DNA of 64,000 bases from Asterella californica (taxonomy: Eukaryota > Streptophyta > Marchantiopsida > Marchantiales > Aytoniaceae): positions 17,903,001-17,967,000 of the forward strand of contig JAYKYS010000008.1 of NCBI GenBank assembly GCA_036924285.1, given 5' to 3'. Position 1 is the stretch's first letter; the number at the start of each line of letters is the position of its first letter. Both the position numbers and the translations under genes were made by a program. The notes below the pieces were generated by a model, which was given only the letters and a program-made list of their open reading frames with translations, was not told the DNA's origin and searched no databases. Positions 1 to 13,089 of the stretch are shown piece after piece.

Positions 1-3000
1 CTCTGTCTCTACCTTGAAGCCTTGAAGGCAGGCAGGCTAACCATGGTCTCCTTCTAATCAGACCTGAATCACTGGAATCATCAAGCTCTGGATGAGCCTG
101 GATTCTGGAAGCGTGCATACATATATGAATTATTATAATGTTTTTTCAGAAAAATTCTTTAGTCTTGGATTAAGTTAAAATTAAAAGTAAATTTCATTTT
201 GTCCGCAACCAAGTATTTATATTTCAAAGCCTTTTTCGATAAATATAATGATGGCATGGTCGTCAAGATGGTTAGTGTGCCCTCAGTTTTGCCATCTTTC
301 AAATAACTTTGCAGTTCATCTTTCAAATGTGTTCTTGTTTTCCATTATGGATAGTTCAGAGCATATTCAATGAAATGAATATGAGATCGAATGATATCAC
401 AGAAACATTGATTTGGGTAATGTCAAATTCTTGAATCCAACTCTACTTGTTTTAAAATCTAGTTCTAAGCTAAGCGAGTCCAAACTTTTGAAACATAAAC
501 AAACTGGATATCAGTTTTAATGATACCATGTATAAGGATATCTCCTAATTGTCAAACTTGATCGCTGTGTCTGGAAAGTCCTAGAGAAACTAGAGCTTCA
601 AATGTCCATAGCGATACATTCTTTAACTATAATCTTGATCTATATGCTAGTCCTTGTCGTGACATGAAAACGTTATTAGATTCAGTTGAAGAATTTCAGT
701 TACTAATCCTCTAACTTCTAGTACTTGATAGTATGATCTTTACAAAATATGAGAACTTAAATAGATTTAATAATATTATAGAGAATAATGATATATATAT
801 ATATATATATATATATTATCTCAAAGTATTTACTTAACAAATACGACTGAGACTACTCGCGTCAAGAGAGTAATTTAAGAACGTGTTTTACATAAGAAGT
901 ATGTTTTAAAGATGTCATATATTACATAAAGATGGATAATTTAAAATTTTACTTATTTGTAAAATATTTAGTATATGTCACCTTATCTTGTCATAATTAT
1001 CTTTAGAACCTATTTTAATCTTGTCTTAAGCTTTCACTATATTCAAGAAAATGAACCTTTCATCTGGTCACACGTAAATAGGAGGATCCAATCTTCACAA
1101 CTATAATATTAGTACTTGAGTTCCTTAAGTCCTATTGGTATAATGTGAATAACACTTGTATGTCTTAACTAATATAAGTGTGTATTATACATGATAAATA
1201 ACCTAATAATTATATCAAGCTTAGAATAATATTTCTTAAAATAACAGAACTTGGAATTCTCAAGAATTTAATTTTGACATATGCATCAGGTTTTGGGAGA
1301 GTACAACTATCAGAAATATAGTAGTTCTAAGTTTCCATTCTGTATGACATTTATCATATCTTGGATCTTCGTAATGGATGGCAAGCAAGGTAGATGCTAG
1401 TTATGATAGTTATGAGACAATGGTTTAAAAAAGACATGAATGTCAATTTTTATCAAGTCCAAAGATATACCATTCAAAGAGATAAGTGAAAGTATGTAAT
1501 AACTCATGGAATGAAACGAATGAAGAACTTTATCACAAAATTTAGAAGGAGAAGTAGTCAAAACTATTATGCAGACGGTTAAATCAAAAGAGTTCAATAT
1601 AAACAATTTACCACATAAAAGAGATCAGCTAGACTGTTCTCTTTTCTGAATAGTAATCTCCATAATGTATCATCTTTTGAATTAATAATATTTAAGGTTC
1701 ACATTCTACGATCAGTTTTATATTCAAGTTATCACATAATGAAATTTTAATAGAACTATAAAGCTGTGTTCCATAATAATATTTGAAGCTGAATAAATCA
1801 TGGTTGAGAAGATCAATCGAGATTTTTTCAACTATCACTTATCTATTATCATGATTTTTTCTAAATTTGTAAGTTATATTTCATACTAATTATACTATAT
1901 GGTATTAACTTGTTATGTTATAGTTATGACTGATGTGATAAGAATATTATGTTATTAATCTTGATAATAAATTTTTTACTTTTTTTATATATGATCTTTT
2001 CTATGATAGAGGTCTTGTTAAACCGATCATGTTGTCATGAATAATTATCTTATTCCTTGTTCCTTATATCTAGTATTTCTTTGTCCTCGCGTGTCGAGTC
2101 ATGGTACAAAATGTTGAATTTAGTAAATATTCTTGCATTTATTTATTATGCTCAAACCTTATTCTACTCATACTGTTAAATAATGACATACTTCCGATTT
2201 TTTTCCTTGTGTTATTATGTATATGGCTAAATTATAATACTTTTCTAAATAGAAAGTTTTTTATTATAATTTTGACATTTAATTGTCGCAAACCTGTGAG
2301 ATCAATCATGTCAAAACTGACGATGAGTGTCTTGCTGAGAAAGGTAGAACCATCTGTATATGATATTATCTTCAAGAGCAAGAATATATCAGAAGAACTC
2401 TTCAAATTCTCTCAATCTCAATATGCATCCAAAGTGTACATGCGATCAGGGAAAAGAAAAAGAAAGGCGATAACTGATTTAGAGATGGTTAGAGATGACA
2501 AGCTTCCGTTTAAAAATAATAATCAAATATACAGTGGAATCTAAACCGACTGTAAAATCAGGACCGGTCTCTGAGCTTTATAAACGGACCAAATCTGCTA
2601 CAGTCTCAGATATTGCCTCTGGGGGGCCAGTGGAGAGATGCGAAGTGGAACTAAAGTGTTAGGTAAATTTAGTATACTAAATCTTATTGAATGATTAAAG
2701 TTAAATAAAACAGATTTCATATTATACACATGGTTACTTTGATTTGAAAACCCATAAGTAGAGGATGGACAAGTATCTCCTTCTACTTATAAAACCGCTG
2801 GCCCTAAAAGATAAAAACATTCTTTTTGTTAATGTCAATCATAGAAACAGGACAGGTATATCAGCTATCTACCGACTCCAGCCAGTCATAGGTCTGACCA
2901 AGTCATACTTTTGGCTCAGTTAGAAGTTAGGAGCATGGCCTGACCAAGTAAATAACTGCAAATCCACGCACACTGGAAAGCTCTCTCGTATTTCACACAC

Positions 3001-3358
3001 ATCGAGAATAAACAATAGTTTTTCTGAGTAGGTCCAGCACATTCAGCCTAAGTCCCTAAGCGACTTAAGGATACAAGTGGGCAGAGGCCCTAAGACACTA
3101 AGAGGTGTTAAACTAGACAAAAATGTTAAAAAGAGTATCTAATAGATGATTCCATCTTGGCAGGGTCCGTTTTGCCAAGCGGTTAACTCCACTTTGCTTA
3201 GTGGGAAGTATGATTTGAAATGGATCACTGTGATCGTAACTAAAAATTAAAATGTGTGCGGATAAAAGTTTTTTTTATCAAAATTAAATTTTAGATTTTC
3301 TGTTAAATATTTTAATAACAATTATTGTTTACATCATTTGACACGCGTATAAAATTTC
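1..3358. other. AT-rich gene-free stretch
   Basis: No gene is recognisable on either strand. The longest open frame here (2101-2544, plus, 147 codons) starts in very AT-rich sequence, encodes a run of hydrophobic residues followed by a basic tail, and resembles no family I know. I read it as a chance frame. The only structured feature is the AT microsatellite at 791-816. Confidence 0.5.
791..816. repeat. (AT)13 microsatellite
   Basis: Thirteen uninterrupted AT dinucleotides inside AT-rich spacer. Confidence 0.95.
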
Positions 3359-3440
3359 TCAACATGTGTAAAATGACACGAACCACAACTAGATGGATAT
3401 CAACATGTGTAAAATGACACGAACCACAACTAGATGGATA
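3359..3440. repeat. Exact 41-bp tandem duplication
   Basis: Two adjacent identical 41-bp units (3359-3399 and 3400-3440), each beginning TCAACATGTG and ending AGATGGATA. Perfect identity implies a recent duplication. Confidence 0.95.
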
Positions 3441-3886
3441 TCAAAACTGGCAGCTGCTCTCCCAAACTAATTGAACGTCCATCTTGCTCGTCAAGATAAC
3501 CACTTCGTATGGTTGACACCCACTAGTGTATGTGCTTCGTCTCCTTGCTTCTTTGCTTATAGTTTTTTTCGCTTCCAGTCTCCTGTCCATTCCATTTCCT
3601 CTAGTCCGTCTTCCTCGGTGCGTTCCGTCAATCAGTTTTTGCTATGCGTTAGCACATTTGCTACTTACTGTGTACTTGGCTCTGTATTTACCTCAGTACT
3701 AGGATAAATACTTGGCCAAATACGTATTTTCTCTCATTGGCGGACCATCCGCACATCATGGATAGAATTTACCGCAAACGAGCAGTAGCTTGTTGGAATC
3801 CCCATCCTCTCATAGCCAGTGCGTGGGGTCGAGTCTTCTTGCCGAGAGGGCTCAGTACTTTCAACTTTGGTAGCAAAAGCCTAGGG

Positions 3887-4078
3887 CGAAAAAGAGACAA
3901 AAAATAATAGAGTCGTGTATCTAACCAACGTTTCATCATAAAAAAAATATTCGAAAAAGAGATAAAAAGTAATGGAGTCGTGGAACTAACCAACATTTCA
4001 TCATAAAAAAATATTCGAAAAAGAAACAAAAATAATGAAATCATGGAACTACCCAACGTTTCATCGTAAAAAAAGTAT
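3887..4078. repeat. Three-unit tandem repeat, ~64 bp period
   Basis: Units start at 3887, 3952 and 4016, each with CGAAAAAGA at its head, a middle resembling GAGTCGTGGAACTAACCAAC, and TTTCATCATAAAAAAA near its end. The units differ by several substitutions and one-base length changes, so the array is older than the 41-bp duplication just upstream. Confidence 0.9.
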
Positions 4079-5473
4079 AATTTATCGAGACACTAATTAT
4101 CATACAGTTTAAAAGTAGTAAAGATATAAAGATTGTCTCTACCTCGGAGAGTACATTGCTGACATTACAAAACAGCCCTGGAATGAAATTAACCAGAAAA
4201 CACGGTAAATACAGTGGCGAGATAAACAGCCAGAGTACAAAGTAACAGGAATGAGGAAGATACTACAGTACGTAATCAAATTAGACCTAGAAAGGGGAAA
4301 TGATTTCCAAGGAGCATCTTCGCTGGCAAGTCCGGTATGAAACCCTTTCGAAGAGGCTAAAAACAACATGTTCGACATTGTGACACAGAAATATGTTCAA
4401 GTGGTTTGACAGATGCCATTACAATGTTCAACTAAAGAACATCCGAATAGTTAACAGTAATAGCTACTATGTTGCAAATCTTGAACTGTGTCCATAGTCG
4501 CAGGAACTCGGGGAATATTCTGCATTCGAGTATACTTCTAGTGACATGATTAGACTAGTAAGTTCAGGGATTAGTCCAATCTCTCCACAAGAGCGCACAA
4601 TCTCTTTCTGAGTAGAAACTTACGGAGCACTTCCCAAGGAGGAGAAAGTGGAACGAACTCTTGCAGATACGGAGAAGAACTGTAGTTTCCGTGATGTTTG
4701 ACGAGCAAGATACGGATGGAAATGGAGAATCCCAAAGAGGTTCGGATTCTGGACTCTGGACTGAAGATGGCGCGTTGGGTTTCTACACCAAACTCAGGAG
4801 ACTAATAAATTATTCTGTTTAGAATTCCGGGACGACTCTATCTTCTCGACTTCATTTCCAAGGTGCCTCCATAAATCACTAGGCACTCTGAAACAAAAGG
4901 TCCAAAATCATGAAAGAAGACGAACAAGGCCAAGCTTAGAAACCTCATTAGAAGACCAATAAATTGTTCATCGTGATAAACTGAGATCTTCACAGTACAA
5001 TTTGTCTTGCATTAGATCGAATCCCGTCATTTTAGGGTTACATACTTTTGTCTCCGCACCTTAAAATCCATAAGAACTTCCATATTATACGCATTTAGAG
5101 TCATAAGAGTACGGAACACGGATGAAGTTGGCTCATACACCGATCATGGTCACAAAGATCGAGCTCGAGCAAGAAGGGAAAAGGTCAGACTCTCGACTGT
5201 TGCTATCTGTGTGCGTGCAATCCTAAGTCTTACTCTACTCTCGAACTTTGCATAAACTATTGAGCTCACAGTTAAATCTGTTGCTGCGCTTCGGGTTCGC
5301 CCCGCTGTAAAATTGTACTGCTTGCGGATATCGGAAGCGTCGGGTTGCCTCAGATAGAAAATTCCTACAGCATCAGCGCTGGAAGTATTTTGACACACAA
5401 TTGCTATTAAAAGAGAGGGGAACCGCATTTTGGGATCTTGCTTGCACTTGCACCTCGTTTGATTCTTTTGCAG

Positions 5474-5610
5474 ATGAGTTCAGTTCCGCACTACTCCGGC
5501 GTACTCGATGATGATGGAGCGAGAACGAGCGATGCGCATAATGGCATTGATTCTAGCCCACTATTTTCACTGTACCGGTTCTTGAGATTCAGAAAGCACG
5601 CCACCCCATT
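5474..5610 (+). other. Possible orphan exon
   Basis: Sequence TTTTGCAG immediately precedes an ATG at 5474, the frame is open for the whole 137 bp, and GTAAGTAGG follows at 5611. These splice-like borders are what is seen. The peptide is not similar to any family I recognise and no partner exon was found, so a chance arrangement is quite possible. Confidence 0.2.
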
Positions 5611-8146
5611 GTAAGTAGGGGAACTTCCTCTCTCTGCACTTCACTCCACCGCTACTTCTGCAACGGTGGTTCCATTAGCTGGAACTTATTAGCGTCACTG
5701 ATTAGGTCAGCCTTTCACCCATCCGGCGATCATTGGAGGACTCCTGGAGATGCGAGCAGGTGCTGCTCCTCAGGCTTGCAGGGGGACTCTCTTTCCTTCC
5801 AAGTTTGTGCCTCATCATCCCCATCATCCGCCACGTTTCTCTCCACTGGGATGATAGGGAAAGTGCTTCCCTCTTGGAAAATAGCAATTCCACTTTACAA
5901 CCTGACCCGACTGGCTGACCGACCGACTTACCTGACTTACCAGCAGTAGCAATGGAGGCAAGCTAATAGCAAGTAGGGGCTAGAACGAAACCTTTTGTCC
6001 TCACTAGCGACTAATCTTCAACTTCTTGCTCACATCGCTTGCCTGGCCTACACGAGACTGATTTAGGATTTTGAATGCCGAGAGAGTTCCTTTTCTTCTC
6101 CCCTCTCAATCTCAACATGACCATTACTCGATCTTCGACTGGTTACACTGTCACTGCAGTGGTGTACTGTACTTGTTGTTCTTCATCAGTTGCTGCTGTT
6201 GCCGCCTGCAGAAGGGCAAGTAGCAGCAGAAGGATCTCCATTCCACCGCCAGTTAAAAGCTTGTTCAAGCACAACGATGGAGTTGTACAGCGGGTGCCGT
6301 ATGGCCTCCATCTTGCCTGCGTTTGCCCTTTTCACAAAACATGGCAATGTTCCCAAGAGAGGCACAATTCTCAATGTGGGGGTGCTGGTGACATGACAGA
6401 TCTGGTCTGGCCTGAGAGTTCAGAGTGACTGCTAACATGGGAGGGCGGGCTTAGAAATCGGAATCAGAGGTCTGACGGAAGTGAGAAAGGGAGTTCATCA
6501 GTGGACTGAGATGTGGCTGCCAGTTGCAAGAAACAAAGAGGAGCATATATGAATTCAGAACTTGCTCCTCCTGCTTCATGACCCTAACTATTATTACAGT
6601 AGTAAAACATTCATTGATAGGGGGTCATCACTCTATCTACCGTCCGCGTGGGGCCAGAAGATAACACTAGCCTCTCTCTACTTCCATATCAACAAGATAC
6701 CCTCTTGCACGCGGACAAAGAAACTTCAAGTAATCTTGAAACTCCATTTACATAGAGGCACCCAAAAGCGAAAGCTAAGATTATGCTACAACTGGGTCTG
6801 TTATACTGAACCTCGTGAAACATGTACTGAGATACATCTCGGCACACCCTGGGGCATGCTGGTATTACGAACTAGGGCTTGAAAGTCGAATCGTACGGCA
6901 GCGAATGGGTCTCCGAACATTCAGCTCAGACAAGATCTCCGACATATAATCATAGACCTAAAACGTATTATGAGTCAATGTCGAACCACCTGGAAAACGG
7001 GGATGAGTATTTTCCTTCGGGGACACTTTAGTCAACTTACTACTCACTCTAAGCTTCGTTGTAGACTTCTCAAGTTTTTGAAATGTTGCAGGATATTTAC
7101 AGCCTTAGGAGCCTTCGTCTCGGTACATTTCGTTGTACTGCGCTCTGATCTTTCCCTTTCCTCAGTTTCGGCTCAGTGCTCATATTTATTTCCCGTAGCT
7201 TCTTGTTTGTTGCATTCATATAACTCTGAGCCTTTACATATCTCGGTTCGTCAAGACTGCATCGCCTCTTTGATTGACACACACACAAACAGCCTACTGC
7301 AAGGCAGAGAGAACTTAAACCTTCGGAACTGTTATTCCTCATTCCTGGAACTGAATGCATGGCGCTCGAACACCGTTCTCCTCGCGTTTCGAGCCCATGA
7401 GGCAACGATTTCACCTGATTCGCACTCGGTCGGTTCGCTCGAAATTCCTTTCCTTTCGTAACGTCCCTACCTTCTCCTTCGTGCTCGCTATGCAAATTGA
7501 CAATGAATGAGGGTAGATCCTCACCAGAATAGAATGGCTAAGTATCCCCCCCAAATGGTGTCTCGCTTCTAGACCAAGACATCATTGTACAATGGATGCG
7601 GTACTTTACTGAAGATCATACTGAAGATCAGGTCTAACTTAGTCTGTCTTCGGCTGCGTCGTTTCAACTGAAAGGAGCTACCCATGTTGGCGGGACCGCA
7701 GGCCTCGGTCTGGCTGGGCCTCAGTCTACTTTTCTGTGCGGAGCCCCTCACAGACCAAACATACGAATGAGCGGGATGTGGACGGACCTCTCTCTCTCTC
7801 CCTTGTGTTCCCGGTTGATTCCATTTGGGTCTAAAGTTACGAGAAATGTGGAGCCCGTTTAACAGAGGAAAAGGCGGCTTAAACACACGTCAAGACAATC
7901 CCAGCCGAGGCTAAGAACGTTGGTCTCTTGATTCAGTCATACACTGACCACTTTTTGAGCGTGGGTCCAGGTATGTTACAATAGGGAACCGAAGGAAGAG
8001 GCTGTGTACTCCTCACTAGTAGCTCATCGATGGTCCCATGAATCGGAGAAACGATGTAATATGGTTTAAGGGCAGCAGGACTCTGAGCTATGAAAAGTGC
8101 AAAGGACGACCGCCAGTGGCTGATTCTATCTCTTGTGAGCTGAGGT

Positions 8147-8170
8147 GGGTGGGCGGGCGGGCGGGCGGGC
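8147..8170 (+). repeat. GGGT(GGGC)5 G-tract
   Basis: Six consecutive GGG runs separated by single bases on the plus strand. Four or more such runs with 1-nt loops satisfy the usual G-quadruplex pattern. No adjacent gene can be assigned to it. Confidence 0.9.
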
Positions 8171-9340
8171 AGTTCGTGAGTGGGATGGGCAGAGATGGAA
8201 TGAGATCTTGTGCCTGGCAGGATAGATTCAGATCCTCGCCAGCGCCCGCCCCCTCACAGTTTTATCGTACTCTGCTGCTGCTGCACCGCAGCAGTTCTGT
8301 CTCTCTCTCTTTTCTGCACCCTGACAGGGACACGACTCGATGGATCCCCATCGACGTCCCGTTGTGAATGCTCACGGGTTCCTCGTCCGTGATGGTCTGT
8401 CTGTCCCGCTGCTTTCATCCAGTTCCAACACATCCCATTTCTCTTCATCACCAACTCACTCCTTTTACAACTCATCCACATCCACTTCGTTTCGTTTCAG
8501 TTTTCCTCTGTGTGGTCTGTCCACTTATTGTACTTATCATTTTCCTTGGCTTTCGGCTTCTGCACCCTTCTGGCCTGCCTCTGTACTTGACTCATGTGAT
8601 GCCGATGCTACCGTAGTCTCTTTCCAAATCTCATTTTTACCAGCCCACTGAAACTGCACATAGCTGCTATGCTATGCTAGAATGGTCTACGGCCTATCTA
8701 TGAGCGTGGAGACGATGAAAAGGCAAAGTCGTACCGTATTCGTGAATCAGGGTTTCTGGCCTGGCGTGCTTGCTTACCTGCCAGCTGATGTAAGCCAGCC
8801 AGTCCGAGCCGTCCTCGTCTCCATCTCCTCTCCGACCCTACAGATGATGTTGCAGAGATCTCAAAGTCAGTCCCTCAGAGGACTCATGAAGACTACGCAC
8901 ATCACCGCAAGCCAGAGAGCATAGTTTTTGCATTTCTACGCTGGCTCTTCATGCCATCCGAATATGGACGCCTATGAAGACCCCATGATTCGTCACCTGC
9001 GAGATCTATGCTGGTGTGTATGTACACCCAAACGTCTATATAAGTAGTAAGTAGATGCACAATACTCGAAACCAGGCGGGTAGTGCGGGCCCCTTGAGGA
9101 TTTAGTATTCGAGCACCCTTTCCTTCTTACACACTGTCTCTCTGCAGAGAACTATTTGGATTTGGGTCAGTGCATGGCATTCTTGCAAGACCCATGCTAG
9201 AGCCACGAAAGTATTCCGGAAAGGCCAAAACGCCAAAGTCACTACCTTAATGCGCTGCTTTGCTGCCTTGGAAGATCTGGAAACGTCAGTCATTCTCATG
9301 GGTAAGTAGCTCACTCGTTGTTCTGCTGGTCATACTAGGG

Positions 9341-10999
9341 GGTGTCAAACCAGGAAGTAGACAATTCTAACCACCACGAGGTGTGTTCGGACAGTTCGAG
9401 AGTTTGGTTCAGCCAGTCATTCATTCCATTGTGATGGTGTCAAGACTACAACAGTTAAAGTGATCTGGACAGTAGTGTGTTTCATAAGGTATTTAATAGA
9501 AATTCTAGTGTTTACGTTATTCAAGACACATTTAAGATAATATGAAGTTCATGCATAGATCCTTAATTAAAGTGATCAGGCCAATTTTGAACCGGATTTC
9601 ATCTTTCCCCACTCAGACCAACAAGAGATCCTCCTCTCTTGGCAAAGCAGACCTTGCCAGATAAAGATAAAGCTATCTGGAGTGGAGTGATCACTTTTCT
9701 ACAGATGAATCAGTGACACCCCATCCTTGTGCACAACAAACCACTACTGCCCGCCAGACCGGACCTCGTACCACCGTAGCACTGCCTGCCCTCTCATCAC
9801 CTTAGAGGTGTAGCACCCTCCACCTTTTCTTTTCCACCACGTTAAGTGGGTCCTGGAGGACCCGACTGACATTCAGCATCCAGCTAAACATTCACAATCT
9901 GATTGAACGTCCCGCCAAGCTTCCTCCAAACGTTAGAAAGTCACTATGACAGTATCAGGTAAGGCCCGCAAGTAAGCTGAGCTGAGCTGAGCTTGTTCCA
10001 TCAAGGTGGGCTACTCGGAGAGGCGAGGAGACGGCAGAAGAAGTCCTTTGCAGAAGTAAACGGATCATATAATCAAACATCGTGAACTTTTGTCACTGTT
10101 GGCATTTTGACCGCATTCCCAACTCCTCTCTCGTGAAAAGTTGCGTATTAAATATTCTAGTGAAAATCCGAGGCCCAGAGCCTTTGCCCAGTTCCACATC
10201 CTCGAAACATCCAGTTGTTGACCTTGACTTTCGCCTTCACTCACATGGCTCATCATTTATTAGCATCTTGCAACCTCGCCACATGTCAGAGATTGAGGTC
10301 CATCTTTCGGCAGAATCTTGGCCCAAATTCTTGGCCAGAATCATTTGCGGGTAGGCGAGTATACAGACTCACATTTCCGTGTAGCCGAAATTCTCCTTGC
10401 TGCGACACGATCGAGAAACTTAGTGCAGATCCAGATGCGACAGTCGTCCCTTTACTTCATATTCCCGGTTTTGTTCTGTGCTAAGTGGGTCATACACTCA
10501 TACATTACGTACACTTGCCGCAAAACTGCTAAGGGCCTCTCCCCACTTTACTTGTTATTTCATGACCGATCCTGTCGATCCAGCTGTCAATGTCCAGAAA
10601 CTTACAGTATTTTACTTAGGTCAATAAATTTATCAGCATGTTCTGATTGCATAAGCTTTTATTCCTTCAGATTTATCCACGTCGGAACTATTGGTCATGT
10701 TTTGGATGAGGTAATTTTACGTGTCATCATCATATCTATCTGATCTCTGTAAAACCCCTAACGATAGGAAATGAGGTACTCTTGCCCCAAACCTTCAAAA
10801 GTGTATTTATTGACTAGGAGAAGAAAAGTATTCTCTAAACAAGGTAGAAAGAAAATCAGTTATTACAGAACCTGCTATCAACGTGTCTTAGCGAAATAAA
10901 TGGCGCTGTGGGAAGGGACCCTCAGTGGTAAAATCACTCTCTCATGGCTAGGAGAAGTTTGGACGACTGGTTGATGGTCGTGTAATCGACTAGTCCTTA
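9341..10999. other. Gene-free spacer
   Basis: No recognisable coding sequence or RNA gene. A short GAGCT repeat run lies near 9975-9995. The open frame 10318-10743 (plus) overlaps two other frames of similar length and has no recognisable domain. Confidence 0.4.
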
Positions 11000-11010
11000 A
11001 AGTGACAACC

Positions 11011-11067
11011 ATTTTCTTCTCGTACCTTCCCAAAGCGCCTTGCATAGAAAAGGTACGAGAAGAAAAT
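11011..11067. repeat. Perfect hairpin, 18-bp arms
   Basis: Arms 11011-11028 (ATTTTCTTCTCGTACCTT) and 11050-11067 are exact reverse complements with a 21-nt loop. First of three consecutive perfect hairpins within 185 bp. Confidence 0.95.
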
Positions 11068-11109
11068 AGAGCAAGCACAGAACTTCACATCCGTTATGGA
11101 GGATATTCA

Positions 11110-11135
11110 CCCATGTACACTGAAGTGTACATGGG
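11110..11135. repeat. Perfect hairpin, 11-bp arms
   Basis: CCCATGTACAC, loop TGAA, then the exact complement. It sits just downstream of GGATATTCA, the same context as hairpin 1 of the paired-hairpin repeat family found elsewhere in the window. Confidence 0.9.
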
Positions 11136-11139
11136 GTTA

Positions 11140-11193
11140 CATTAATTAACGTTCTAACTTTTCCGGCGGGAAGGGTTAGAACGTTAATTAATG
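11140..11193. repeat. Perfect hairpin, 19-bp arms (hairpin 2 type)
   Basis: Arm CATTAATTAACGTTCTAAC (11140-11158) and its exact complement (11175-11193) enclose a 16-nt CG-containing loop. The general layout (AT-rich outer stem, inner CTAAC/GTTAG, loop with CCGGCGGGAAG) matches the second hairpin of the repeat family near 34.5 and 42.8 kb, although the stem bases differ. Confidence 0.9.
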
Positions 11194-11709
11194 TCTTCGA
11201 GAAATTTCACGTTTTGACATTTAGTGCTCCGGTCTTATATCCCCAGAGACGCATCAGCTTGCTTTTCACTTAAGGGTTCTCTCAGGATGAGTTGGCTACT
11301 CCGAAATCGGTTAACGTATAACATTATGAAATAATTTAATTTTTTATAGTAACTTATAAGAATACATTTTTATAACACTTACACCTATTTTGATAGGAGA
11401 AAACGAGATTCACCGTACAAGGCCGTGGGGGAAGATATGGGCTTTTGTTGCGCTTGTGAAAACCGGCAAGAGAGAGAAAAGATTAGATCCGGATAAATCC
11501 TTAACACACGGACTTGCAATTCTATTGTAAGCGTAGCTACTTGTTTTATTGGTGTATTCTTTTTTCTCCAAACTCAACTTGGCTGAGAGAGGAAGTCGTG
11601 AAACATATTTTCTTTTGGAGAGTGTGCGACATGTAAGGAAAATAATATATCTGAACCTCTACGTGATAGTAAGGAACTCCAAACTAATATATATTAATCC
11701 AAAATGAAC

Positions 11710-12267
11710 ATTTTATGGCTTATATAGCAGATTGTTACATTGGTAACATGCTGCGTTTCGTGAGCTCAACTCTCACTGTGAAAAAAACTCTTTGAGAGAA
11801 TATGCAGGCTCGATGAACTTCTTGCTGAGGAGAAGAAGATAAACGTTTACACAGCTCAGAAAATTATCATGAACAATCGGTTGGCAACTTGCTGCAGAAA
11901 GTTTAGTGAAAAATAACATAGAATTTTTTTCTCGGTATTAAAGACTTACCGAGAAAAATACAGGATTATGCTATATTGGCTTTGAAAACACATTTAGAGA
12001 GTTTTCTAACTAAATTTTAATTATTAAAATTGAAAAAGTATAACTGACTTAACTAACTTGATTACACATGGCCGCTGCAGTCACAAAACCCACAAGCAAC
12101 TTACATAACTAATCATTCTTTTCATTAAAGACCTCTGTCCACGATGCTTTCAATTTTAATCACTTCAATTTATAACCTAATCTTTCCAAGAAGAAGAGTT
12201 AGGATATGGATTAAAGGTCATGCATATCTCTCCTCTTCCGAACTTGAAAGAGGGTGAATATGCATGC
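11710..12267 (-). repeat. Paired-hairpin repeat, copy A
   Basis: Read on the minus strand this copy shows hairpin 1 (12219-12267, CATGCATAT ends pairing, core CCTCTTCCGAAC/GAAAGAGGG), then hairpin 2 (about 12169-12215, TAACCTAAT against GTTAGGATAT), then diverged tail sequence. Its tail (AAACGTTTA, AATTATCATGAACAATCGG, TTTAGTGAAAA) is clearly similar to the copy at 20.5-21.2 kb. It has no coding capacity. Confidence 0.6.
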
Positions 12268-12719
12268 AAGATGAACTTCTGGAAAAATATGCATCAAATC
12301 CACGAGAAGGAAGAAAGTGACAAGGAAAGTAAATCTTCGACGAGGACTGGAAAATGAAATCTTTGTCCTCGTGGCAGAGTATTATCTTTATTATGTGTGA
12401 CCGCTTCTGATAGTTTCAATCGAAAATGACTTTTGTTTTCTCCTCTTGAAAGAACATTATTTTCAATATTATATGACTGTTTCCAGTAGCCCAGGATGGA
12501 TGTAGTGCTAATATTAAAATTAGCATTGTATATTAATCTCAAATTCGGAGCAGCATTAGCATAACTTGAATTAAACAGTTCTTTCCATATACAGAGGACG
12601 ACTAGTGCAGCGCTAACAGAATGGGTGTGGAGACTGATCTGCCCGAGCTCTAATCTAACTGAGAGTGAACAAACTCCTGAAAGGGTGATTATAATTCTTT
12701 CTAACAAAATATCCAACTT

Positions 12720-13085
12720 CTCATCCTACGCTTCACCAGTCTATCTTTGTGTCAAAAAATGACTCAGGTTTGCACATTTGTAAAGACTACAAAACGCTGA
12801 ATACAATAATGGTTAAGCATAAATACATGTTACGTCTTACGGAAGAGACTTCAGATATATCAACGACTTGCCGATTCTTTACGAAGTTAGACCTTCGATC
12901 GAGTTATCATCAAATTCAGCTCGCTCTTGGAGATGAGAAGAAAACAACTGTAAGCACCAAGTATAGTTTGTTCGAGTACACTACATTGTCGTTTGATTTG
13001 TTAAACGCACCCGCTATCTCAGGATGAGTGTTGTAGTATACCTAGATGATATCATTATCTTCTCCTCTACTTGAGAGTAACATCT
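12720..13085 (+). pseudogene. Ty3/gypsy reverse transcriptase fragment
   Basis: The translation at 12749-13027 shows the order of a Ty3/gypsy RT: CKDYKTLN, then FFTKLDLRSSYHQI, then a block ending in LNAPA. A shifted frame just downstream (near 13030-13060) gives VVYLDDIIIF, which includes the catalytic YLDD box. Sequence just upstream (SYASPVYL) fits the RT N-terminus in another frame. At least two frameshifts and the lack of any protease, RNase H or integrase nearby show a fossil fragment. No LTRs were recognised around it. Confidence 0.85.
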
Positions 13086-13089
13086 GATA

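Larger units (their letters stand above)
4079..9340. other. Higher-GC stretch without an identified gene
   Basis: This block is more GC-rich than the flanks and contains many medium open frames on both strands, but none gives a recognisable protein. One exon-like piece stands out at 5474-5610: it follows a pyrimidine-rich TTTTGCAG acceptor, stays open and ends at a strong GTAAGT donor. It would encode about 45 residues rich in Ser, Asp and Arg that I do not recognise. I could not find matching neighbouring exons, so an unrecognised or lineage-specific gene, or a noncoding transcript, remains possible. Confidence 0.3.

Noticed and set aside
6970..7495. 163-codon plus and 132-codon minus frames
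   Set aside because: They overlap each other on opposite strands and neither has a recognisable motif.
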